Source of the DNA: Bacteroidales bacterium Bact_11
GTDB taxonomy: Bacteria; Bacteroidota; Bacteroidia; Bacteroidales; UBA932
Length of the DNA stretch: 64,000 nt
Direction: 5' to 3'
Assembly (NCBI GenBank): GCA_001603505.1
Contig: LUZC01000023.1
Span: 45,733-109,732, forward strand
In this document: positions 28,326 through 34,434 of the stretch, piece after piece
Layout of the letters: the number at the start of each line of letters is the position of its first letter
How positions within the stretch are numbered: position 1 is the stretch's first letter
Translations under genes and position numbers: made by a program
The notes under the pieces: model-generated
Seen by the model: only the letters and a program-made list of their open reading frames with translations
Databases searched by the model: none
What the model was told of the DNA's origin: nothing

Positions 28326-29006
28326 GTGTTTTCTGCATCATTTTTACGAATTTGGTGCAGAAAATTAGTTTTTGAGGCAGAAAAACACGCTGACTGTGCG
28401 GAAACGGATAGTTTCCGCACAGTCCCTGCCTTCCAGACCTCGGAAGCGATGGACAATCTCTGTGCAAGGTACAACGATGCCATTGAAGCAGGCACGTATG
28501 ATCCCCTTGTCCTAATGCCCATCTTCATCCTGGATTTCCTCTGCATCCATCCCTTCAATGATGGCAACGGCCGTATGAGCCGGCTTCTGACGCTGCTGCT
28601 GTTGTACCGCGCCGGATTCATCGTGGGCAAGTATATCAGTATCGAGATGCTGATCGAGAAGAGCAAGGATTCCTACTACGAGGCTCTGCAGGCAAGTTCC
28701 CGGAATTGGCACGAGGACGGCAATGACTATCTTCCTTTCCTCAAGTACATGCTGGGTGTCGTAGTGAAGGCCTATAATGAGTTTGAAGACCGGGTGGAAC
28801 ACCTTCGCTATCGCAAGGTATCCAAGCCGGAGCGCATCAAGGCTGTCATCGAGCGTACACCTGGCAAGATCACCAAAAAGGAGATTTCCCAGGCCTGCCC
28901 CGATATCAGCCTTACCACTATTGAACGTACGCTGGCTGATCTGGTCTCATCCGGATTCATTGAGAAGACGGGAAGTGGCAGGACAACAGCCTATGTAAAG
29001 AAATAA
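28326..29006 (+). CDS. Fic family protein, N-terminally truncated
   Basis: The frame encodes most of a Fic protein, a family that transfers AMP or other nucleotides to target hydroxyls. The catalytic motif HPFNDGNGRMSR is intact, followed by the usual LLTLLLLYRAGFIVGKYISIE segment and a C-terminal winged-helix-like region. Bacteroidota relatives have about 150 residues before the motif; here only FRTVPAFQTSEAMDNLC and ~40 more align, and the 5' part is replaced by hairpin-rich sequence with no good start (GTG at 28326, first ATG at 28449 giving 185 residues). Probably a decayed gene; a short functional form is possible. Confidence 0.75.
   Translation: MFSASFLRIWCRKLVFEAEKHADCAETDSFRTVPAFQTSEAMDNLCARYNDAIEAGTYDPLVLMPIFILDFLCIHPFNDGNGRMSRLLTLLLLYRAGFIVGKYISIEMLIEKSKDSYYEALQASSRNWHEDGNDYLPFLKYMLGVVVKAYNEFEDRVEHLRYRKVSKPERIKAVIERTPGKITKKEISQACPDISLTTIERTLADLVSSGFIEKTGSGRTTAYVKK
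28329..28364. repeat. Imperfect inverted repeat 5' of the Fic remnant
   Basis: TTTTCTGCATCA (28329-28340) and TGGTGCAGAAAA (28353-28364) pair over 12 positions with a single G-T mismatch around a 12-base loop. A further partial copy, GGCAGAAAAA, follows at 28376. Confidence 0.6.
28392..28424. repeat. Perfect 14-bp inverted repeat inside the Fic remnant
   Basis: GACTGTGCGGAAAC (28392-28405), a 5-base loop GGATA, then the exact reverse complement (28411-28424). It falls where the Fic N-terminal domain should be, at the apparent breakpoint. No T tract follows on either strand. It may mark a deletion junction, a mobile-element footprint or an RNA regulatory hairpin. Confidence 0.8.
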
Positions 29007-29225
29007 TCGGCTTACAACTCAATTACACCGGATATCGCCAGGTACTGACTACGTACGATAATCAATAATTGTCTCAAAACGTGACGCAATCTATCCGATA
29101 TGACTACATCATCTTGCTTGTTAATCGGGGGCAAATATCTGTGTGGTGAAAGAAGATTACAATGCCATTGTCTTGGATATTAGTGGCAGTACCAGTAGCG
29201 ATTTAGGGAGCATCGACAATGGGAA
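29007..29225. other. Gene-free spacer between the Fic remnant and the broken HTH gene
   Basis: All six frames contain stops and no protein family is recognisable. The base composition is visibly more AT-rich than the surrounding genes. No tRNA, promoter box or strong hairpin was seen. It looks like decayed accessory DNA. Confidence 0.5.
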
Positions 29226-29510
29226 TTAGTGCTGATAGCGGAATACTGAGCGGGTTTCGATGGCTTCGTCGAGGCCAGCGGCCTCGACGAGGGTCTTGCC
29301 TTCGATCTTGAGAATGACGATTTTGCCCTTCTTGGCGAGGCGGTTGGAAGTTGTGGTACCAATGCGTAAGAGGCGGCAGGCTTCCTCGCGGGTGTAGAAT
29401 CGACGCTCCTTGGATGCTGGGGCTTTGGCTGCGGCGTCTTGAAGCGCTTCGGTGATAATGGGTTAGAGGAAATCGCTCACGAGTTGTCTGAGCATTTCAA
29501 GGTCGGTCAT
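29226..29510 (-). pseudogene. Helix-turn-helix (excisionase-like) protein, interrupted by an in-frame stop
   Basis: The minus strand from the ATG at 29510 encodes MTDLEMLRQLVSDFL, then TAA at 29463-29465, then continues in the same frame for 78 more codons. The second part contains FYTREEACRLLRIGTTT, KGKIVILKIEGKTLV and ends GLDEAIETRSVFRYQH, the pattern of small Bacteroidota HTH/excisionase-like DNA-binding proteins that often ride on mobile elements. A single base change (for example AAA to TAA) would explain the stop. Fairly sure it is one broken gene; readthrough is possible but unsupported. Confidence 0.7.
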
Positions 29511-29528
29511 AATGAATGATTGTTGGCT

Positions 29529-29572
29529 GGACACGAGATGATTGTTCGTACGAATATGTTCATTTCGTGTCC
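29529..29572. promoter_or_regulatory. Long dyad upstream of the broken HTH gene
   Basis: GGACACGAGAT (29529-29539) faces ATTTCGTGTCC (29562-29572), matching at 10 of 11 positions, with a nested palindrome TTCGTACGAA at 29545-29554 near the centre. It lies 19 bases upstream of the HTH start, where an autoregulatory operator would be expected. Confidence 0.55.
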
Positions 29573-29592
29573 TGTCTTCGGTGCAAAGCTGC

Positions 29593-29644
29593 TTCCGCGA
29601 CAGCGGAACGCGCGGAGCGCGAGGGGTCCGGGGATGTGCCCCGG
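29593..29644. repeat. Three adjacent small palindromes
   Basis: In order: TTCCGC-GACA-GCGGAA (29593-29608), CGCGC-GGA-GCGCG (29609-29621) and CCGGGG-ATGTG-CCCCGG (29628-29644). All stems are perfect. With the neighbouring elements they make six consecutive stem-loops between 29529 and 29721. Confidence 0.7.
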
Positions 29645-29653
29645 TAGAAACAA

Positions 29654-29721
29654 GTGCCGTCAGGCACCTCGCCAATAAGAAAGGAGCCGCGTTCGCGACT
29701 CCTTTCATTGGCGAGGTGCCT
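29654..29721. repeat. Competing hairpins at the 3' end of tRNA-Cys
   Basis: AGGCACCTCGCCAAT (29662-29676) is the exact reverse complement of the bases at 29707-29721; the arms extend inward through GAAAGGAG/CTCCTTTC and CGCG/CGCG, giving a 60-base near-perfect hairpin. The arm at 29699-29721 includes the tRNA 3' acceptor strand. A smaller hairpin, GTGCC-GTCA-GGCAC (29654-29667), uses bases of the distal arm and would compete with it. Confidence 0.75.
29674..29702 (-). terminator. Intrinsic terminator of tRNA-Cys
   Basis: On the minus strand GGAG-T-CGCG-AA-CGCG-G-CTCC is followed by TTTCTTATT, a GC-rich stem with a U-rich tail starting about 12 bases after the tRNA discriminator base. It is the apical part of the longer hairpin. 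Confidence 0.7.
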
Positions 29722-29784
29722 AGCAGAATTGAACTGCTCTAACTGGTTTTGCAGACCAGCGCCTAACCTCCCGGCCCAGGCACC
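29714..29784 (-). tRNA. tRNA-Cys (anticodon GCA)
   Basis: A 71-nt cloverleaf on the minus strand: acceptor GGTGCCT/AGGCACC, D stem GCC/GGC, anticodon stem CTGGT/ACCAG around loop CTGCAAA (anticodon GCA), a 4-base variable region, T arm AGCAG-TTCAATT-CTGCT, and discriminator T. CCA is not encoded. A consensus promoter lies 10 bases upstream and a terminator directly downstream. Confidence 0.95.
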
Positions 29785-29793
29785 AAAGGACTA

Positions 29794-29824
29794 CAAAGGT
29801 AGAGATTCTTTTCGGATATCCAAA
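29794..29824 (-). promoter_or_regulatory. tRNA-Cys promoter
   Basis: On the minus strand TTTG (29821-29824), a 19-base spacer and TACCTTTG (29794-29801) give a full Bacteroidota consensus promoter 10 bases before the tRNA 5' end. Confidence 0.8.
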
Positions 29825-29830
29825 GTTTTT

Positions 29831-31084
29831 TTATCGAAACTCTGACTCGAACGTCATTCGGCGGGCGTCGGCAGGATGTCGGAAGGAGAGGCGGGCTGCG
29901 TGGAGCATCAGCCGGGGCGCCTCGTCGCCGCCATAGAGCCGGTCGCCGAGGATGGGGCGGCCCAGGCCGGCGGGGTGGGCACAGTGGACGCGGAGCTGGT
30001 GGGTGCGTCCGGTGTAGGGAATCAGCCGCAGGAGGGCTTCGCCGCCGGATTCCACGCACAGCACCTCATACTCCGTGACGGCGGGTTTGCCGCCCTCGGG
30101 ATCGACCATCTGCCGAGGCCGGTCGTACCAGTCGGGCGCCAGCGGCAGGTTGATCTTGCCGTGGTCACCGGCCTTCAGCGGCAGCCCGGCAGCGGCTTCG
30201 GCCTGCACGACGGCCAGATAGGCCTTCGCCACCTCGCGATGCTCGAACTGCTGCTGCAGTGCAGCCTGTGCTTCGGGAGTCTTGGCAAAGACCATCAGTC
30301 CAGAGGTGTCCATGTCGAGCCGGTGGCAGCTGAAAACAGGCTGGCCGCAGTGATTCGAGAGCCAGTCCTGCAGTGAACGGCGCGGCGGCACGCCGGGGAT
30401 AGGACGCCCAGGTACGGCGAGCATCCCCGCTGGTTTTTCGACGACGACCAGGTCGTTGTCTTCGTAGCGGACAATCGGCTCGGCGATCGACCAGTGCGCA
30501 TCGCTTTCGAGCGGATTGGGCTCCACGTCGAGCCCTTGCATCATGTAGCCGAGCAGCGGCCCGCATTTGCCGGTACAGGCGGGGTAGAAGGCGCCGCTGC
30601 GGCGCACTTCCCGGGCGGGCGAAGCCCCGTACCAGAATTCGCCGATGGAGATCGGCGTGAGGCCGTGTGAAAGCGCGTACTGCAGCAGTTTGGGCGCAGC
30701 GCAGTCGCCGGTTCCGCCGGGCGGCACGAGGCCGCGGTCGGCGAAGATTTGTCGGATGGATCGTTGCTGGCCAAAGCCGTTGACGACGATGTATTGGTCA
30801 AACAGCCAGTCCTGCAGGCGGCGAGACTCTTCGGGTGAGGAACTGACGATGTCTTCGGGTTTCCAGGCGAAGATAGGCGGCACAAAACCTTCAACGAAGG
30901 CGGAGCCGCCGGCCAGGCCTGAAAAAGCGTAAAGGAATCCCGTCTCGACCTCCAGCACGCCCAGCATCTTGCCCTCGGCGAAAAGCGCTCGCAGGGCGGG
31001 GGTGCTGTCGATGCGGGCCATGAGGGCACGGGCAGCCTCCACGATGGAGGGACGCGGCGCGTAGCAGAACGGATTATTCAACAT
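29831..31084 (-). CDS. RluA-family pseudouridine synthase with N-terminal extension
   Basis: A 417-residue RNA pseudouridine synthase. The catalytic domain fills the last ~220 residues: HRLDMDTSGLMVFAKT holds the catalytic Asp, and VEKPAGMLAVPG and YTGRTHQLRVHCAH are family motifs. The first ~190 residues (including GGTGDCAAPKLLQYAL and CTGKCGPLLGYMM) form an extension seen in a subset of RluA proteins, in place of an S4 domain. The start at 31084 (MLNNPFCY) overlaps the upstream methyltransferase by 11 bases. The target RNA position is not evident. Confidence 0.85.
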   Translation of the reverse strand: MLNNPFCYAPRPSIVEAARALMARIDSTPALRALFAEGKMLGVLEVETGFLYAFSGLAGGSAFVEGFVPPIFAWKPEDIVSSSPEESRRLQDWLFDQYIVVNGFGQQRSIRQIFADRGLVPPGGTGDCAAPKLLQYALSHGLTPISIGEFWYGASPAREVRRSGAFYPACTGKCGPLLGYMMQGLDVEPNPLESDAHWSIAEPIVRYEDNDLVVVEKPAGMLAVPGRPIPGVPPRRSLQDWLSNHCGQPVFSCHRLDMDTSGLMVFAKTPEAQAALQQQFEHREVAKAYLAVVQAEAAAGLPLKAGDHGKINLPLAPDWYDRPRQMVDPEGGKPAVTEYEVLCVESGGEALLRLIPYTGRTHQLRVHCAHPAGLGRPILGDRLYGGDEAPRLMLHAARLSFRHPADARRMTFESEFR

Positions 31085-32285
31085 AGAGCACCAATCCTTT
31101 GAGATAGGCACCCTCCGGATGGAAGATATTGACGGCGTGGTCGGCGCCTTGGCAGAGCCGGTCGATGATGCGGACGCGGCGGCCGGTTTCGGCGGCGGCG
31201 CTGAACACGGCCAGCGCGAAGGCTTCGCGGTCGACCACCTGCGAGCAGCTGAAAGTGAATACCAGTCCGCCCGGGGCGACCGCCGAGATGGCGGCGGCGT
31301 TGAGCCGCTGGTAGGCGCGCAGGGCGTTGGCCAGCGCTCCGCGGTGCTTGGCAAATGCCGGCGGATCGACGATCATCAAGTCGTAGGCATCTTTGGGTGC
31401 GTCTTTTACGAAATCGATGGCGTCGCAGCAAAGGGCGCGGTGCGGAGCGGAAGGTCCGAAGTTAAGGGTGATGTTCTGCTCCACAAGGTCGATGGCACGG
31501 GCGGAACTGTCGACCGAATCGACGCTGGCGGCGCCGCCCGCGAGGGCATACACGCTGAAGCCGCCGGTATAGCAGAACAGGTTGAGCACGCGCCGGCCGC
31601 GGGCATACCGTTCCACGAGCGCGCGGTTGTCGCGCTGGTCGAGGAAGAAGCCGGTCTTCTGTCCGTTCTCCCAGTCCACGAGGAACTTGTGGCCGTTTTC
31701 GAGCACGGTGCGGGGGCAGAGCGCCTCAGACTTGGCAGCCTGCCAGAGGTAGCCGTCGCCCAGGTCGAGGCCTGCCTTGAAGGGGGCGGTGCCGGAACTC
31801 TTGTCGTACACGGCCAGCAGCGCATCGCCGTATACGGTGCGAAGAGCCGCGGAAATGTCGCTTTTGGCGCGGAACATGCCGGCGGAATGGGCCTGCAGCA
31901 CGCAGACGCCATCGTACCAGTCGACGATCAGGCCGGGCAGTCCGTCGCCTTCACCATGGACCAGACGGTAGCAGTTGGTGGAATCCGATCCGGAGAGCCC
32001 GAACGCGCGTCGCGCGTCAAGACATGCCTGAAGCCGCTGCATCCAGAAAGCCGCATCAGGTCCGCCTTCCGGCAGGTCATCGGCAAAACTGAGCATCCGC
32101 ACGGCAATCGAGCCGATCTGGTAGTGGCCCCAGCCCAGGAATTCCTTGCGGGTGGAATACACGGACACGATGTCGCCTTCCTCGGGATCGGGTCCTTCAA
32201 TACCGCCGATGGCCCCGGAGAATACCCAGGGATGGAACCGCTTCAACGATTCTTCTCGGCCTTTTTTGAGGTAGAGTTTGGTCAT
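31074..32285 (-). CDS. Class I SAM-dependent rRNA methyltransferase (RlmI-like)
   Basis: A 403-residue protein of the RlmI family, which methylates C5 of a 23S rRNA cytosine in E. coli. An N-terminal PUA domain (FHPWVFSGAIGGIEG) is followed by the Rossmann fold: VLNLFCYTGGFSVYAL (SAM loop), DSVDSSARAIDL, and MIVDPPAFAKHR (motif IV). It sits in a run of four overlapping or abutting minus-strand genes starting with the racemase-like lipoprotein. Confidence 0.9.
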   Translation of the reverse strand: MTKLYLKKGREESLKRFHPWVFSGAIGGIEGPDPEEGDIVSVYSTRKEFLGWGHYQIGSIAVRMLSFADDLPEGGPDAAFWMQRLQACLDARRAFGLSGSDSTNCYRLVHGEGDGLPGLIVDWYDGVCVLQAHSAGMFRAKSDISAALRTVYGDALLAVYDKSSGTAPFKAGLDLGDGYLWQAAKSEALCPRTVLENGHKFLVDWENGQKTGFFLDQRDNRALVERYARGRRVLNLFCYTGGFSVYALAGGAASVDSVDSSARAIDLVEQNITLNFGPSAPHRALCCDAIDFVKDAPKDAYDLMIVDPPAFAKHRGALANALRAYQRLNAAAISAVAPGGLVFTFSCSQVVDREAFALAVFSAAAETGRRVRIIDRLCQGADHAVNIFHPEGAYLKGLVLYVE

Positions 32286-32869
32286 ATGCGGGAGGAGGCG
32301 AGCAACGCCTTGTACATTTTCACGCAGATCCAGGCGTCGGTGGCGGCATAGAGCAGCTGGGCGTCGGATAAGGGATCAGCTTCCCAGTTGGAGCACTGCT
32401 GGGCTTTCGAGACCTTCTGCCCCAGGATGATGGCTGCCATCTTGCGCACGCTTTTTTCCTTGATGCCGTATTGCTCGGCGAACGACTGCAGGTCCATGAA
32501 GCGGTGCGCCTCAAATGGGCAGTAGTGCTGCAGTCCGTGGATGTCTTCGCCAACGGCGGCGCCGATCTTGGTGATGTGGGAATCGGCCAGGATGTCGGCG
32601 ATTTCCTGCGGCAGTCCGAGTTCGTGGAGACGGAACAGGAAAGCTTCCGTTTCGCTGGAGAGCTGGAGCAGGGCGGTGTGATGGCGGGGCTGGTGGGCCT
32701 GGAACACGGGCTTGGTTTCGGTGTCGAAACCGATGAACCGCTGGGCGGAAAGGTGCTCAACGGCGTGGTCGAGGTCGCGGCCTGTCTGGGTGATGACGGT
32801 AATCTTGCCGGGGAAAGCGGCCAGATCGAGGTTTTCTATTTCTTCCGGAGTGATGGTCTCTTGGTACAT
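32282..32869 (-). CDS. 3'-5' exonuclease domain protein (RNase D-like)
   Basis: A 195-residue DEDDy-type 3'-5' exonuclease. IGFDTETKP near residue 47 supplies the first Asp and Glu, KIGAAVGEDIHGLQ the third acidic residue, and LLYAATDAWICVKMY the Tyr/Asp of motif III. It lacks the HRDC domains of full RNase D, so it is a compact stand-alone enzyme acting on RNA or DNA. It overlaps the methyltransferase gene by 4 bases and follows the racemase gene by 5. Confidence 0.9.
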   Translation of the reverse strand: MYQETITPEEIENLDLAAFPGKITVITQTGRDLDHAVEHLSAQRFIGFDTETKPVFQAHQPRHHTALLQLSSETEAFLFRLHELGLPQEIADILADSHITKIGAAVGEDIHGLQHYCPFEAHRFMDLQSFAEQYGIKEKSVRKMAAIILGQKVSKAQQCSNWEADPLSDAQLLYAATDAWICVKMYKALLASSRI

Positions 32870-32874
32870 TCGGC

Positions 32875-34377
32875 TTACTTGAGGGAGGGCGCGATCAAGG
32901 CGTAGGAATAGGGTAGTAGTTCCTCGATGCGTTTGAGGTTGTTCTCGTCGAGGTTGCTCAGCGAGAACGGCACTTGCTTGGTAGTCTGGTCTTCGGTGCC
33001 GATGGGGCGTCCGTATTTATAGGCGTGTGTCAGGAAGCCTTCCTGTGTCAGGCACGTATCTTCGAGCAGATTGCTGGGCACGGAAATGTATGCCTCCACC
33101 TTCGTGGGGCTGATGCGATAGGCCAGGTTGCCGTCAGCGCGCAGGGTCTGGTAGCATTCGATGGCCGTATAGACGGCAGGGTCGATAAAGGTAACTTCGT
33201 CGGCGATGAGGTCGCGGTAAGGGTAGCGACCGTCTTCCCGGTAGTCCCTGAGCTCGTTGAGGCACTGTTTGAGCGTCTCGAGATAGAAGGGATAGTGGGT
33301 GCACCCGAGAATGATGGCGCGGATGGGCGCGGACTTGCCGCTTTCACGGTAGCGCTCGAGCAGGGAAACGATGCTGAAGCGGGCATAGTTGTCGGCGCTG
33401 TTGAGCTGGAGGGAAGCATATCCGCCGCCCGGGCTGCGGCGCGCCAGCATCTTGTTGTCGGAAAAGTCGAAGTTGTAGGCTTTGAGGAGTTCCTGCCGGA
33501 TGCTGCCGTCAGCCTCGCCAAGCGCCGGTCCGCGGTAGCTGCTGCGCGGTGCGAACAACAGGGGATTGACATAGTCCGGATCGGAATCCACGGCTTCGGC
33601 AAATCCATAGCCGCCCTGGCTCACGATTTCAATGGGGGTGGTGATGCCGCGTCGGACGATTTCCTCCCGGAGCGTGCGTTCATAGGCGCCCGTGGCGATG
33701 GTGCCGGGCGTAGCGAGCACGCCGATGGCAAAAGGCGCATCACCTTCTTTGACGGCTAGTTCGTCAAGAGCGGCACGGGATCCGGCGTTGATGACCCCGA
33801 TGACCTTGACGCCCGTTCCGGTCTGGTCGAGCAGCGATTCGATGAGGTCGAGGCCGTAGGCAGTAGCCGTGTTGCAGGCCACCACGATGATCTTGGCGCG
33901 TGCTTTCCGGCCGGTGGTCGATTCTTCGATGGCGTTGCAGAAAAAGTCATCGTCCATCAGGAAGAGTACATCTTTGAGCACCAGTTCCTGCAGGTATTCA
34001 CTGTTGCCTTCGGCGGCATAGTTGCCATAGGGCATGTTGGCCTGGTCGGCCAGATAGACGAAATGCTCTCCGGCGAAGTCGAGGATGCTGTCTCGGCCCT
34101 CCTGGCCGGTAATATTGTCGAACCGGTCGAGGCTGAGCAATTTTTCCAGGACGGTGAGTCCGCCTGTGCCCGAGTCGAAGATGCCGATGGGGAGGTTTCG
34201 CATCTCATCGGGGTACTCGTCGAATTCGACATAGAAATTGGAGGCCGTGTCGTAGATGGCTTTGTTGACCACGGCCATGTTGTCGACGGGGATTTCTTTC
34301 CGGTTGCAGCCGGCCAGGGAAGCGGCCAGCACGAAAAGCAGCGCGGGAAGCACGGTGAACGGGAACCTGCAACGCAT
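32875..34377 (-). CDS. Lipoprotein related to glutamate racemase (MurI-like)
   Basis: A 500-residue protein with an SPII signal (lipobox SLAGC, Cys24) followed at residue ~63 by an Asp/Glu racemase fold. All family landmarks are present: IGIFDSGTGGLTVLEKL (Asp68), PYGNYA, VVACNTATAYG (catalytic Cys168), GVINAGSRAAL and ILGCTHYPFYLET (catalytic Cys359). MurI is normally a ~265-residue cytosolic enzyme making D-glutamate for peptidoglycan; this version is exported and has an insertion of ~80 residues before the second Cys and a ~90-residue tail. It is divergent from a PBP4-type carboxypeptidase with overlapping promoters. It may racemise amino acids in the periplasm; substrate and activity are unproven. 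Confidence 0.85.
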   Translation of the reverse strand: MRCRFPFTVLPALLFVLAASLAGCNRKEIPVDNMAVVNKAIYDTASNFYVEFDEYPDEMRNLPIGIFDSGTGGLTVLEKLLSLDRFDNITGQEGRDSILDFAGEHFVYLADQANMPYGNYAAEGNSEYLQELVLKDVLFLMDDDFFCNAIEESTTGRKARAKIIVVACNTATAYGLDLIESLLDQTGTGVKVIGVINAGSRAALDELAVKEGDAPFAIGVLATPGTIATGAYERTLREEIVRRGITTPIEIVSQGGYGFAEAVDSDPDYVNPLLFAPRSSYRGPALGEADGSIRQELLKAYNFDFSDNKMLARRSPGGGYASLQLNSADNYARFSIVSLLERYRESGKSAPIRAIILGCTHYPFYLETLKQCLNELRDYREDGRYPYRDLIADEVTFIDPAVYTAIECYQTLRADGNLAYRISPTKVEAYISVPSNLLEDTCLTQEGFLTHAYKYGRPIGTEDQTTKQVPFSLSNLDENNLKRIEELLPYSYALIAPSLK

Positions 34378-34381
34378 ATTG

Positions 34382-34413
34382 TTTGGTTTTAGATGACAAA
34401 ATTACTAATTTTG
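34382..34413 (+). promoter_or_regulatory. dacB promoter
   Basis: TTTG (34382-34385), a 20-base spacer and TAATTTTG (34406-34413) form a full consensus promoter. The predicted start of transcription, about 34418, lies between two candidate Met codons and favours translation from 34435. Confidence 0.75.
34397..34404 (-). promoter_or_regulatory. Putative promoter -7 box for the racemase-like gene
   Basis: The minus strand reads TAATTTTG, lying inside the spacer of the dacB promoter on the other strand, 20 bases before the ATG at 34377. RNA polymerase could hardly occupy both promoters at once. Confidence 0.6.
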
Positions 34414-34434
34414 CTAGATATATTGCAATCAGTG

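Noticed and set aside
29593..29721. CRISPR array
   Set aside because: The units are different palindromes of different sizes, without repeated identical sequences or uniform spacers.
29542..29742. Short plus-strand frame across the palindrome cluster and tRNA-Cys
   Set aside because: It translates hairpins and the antisense of the tRNA; spurious frames of this kind are common beside tRNA genes.
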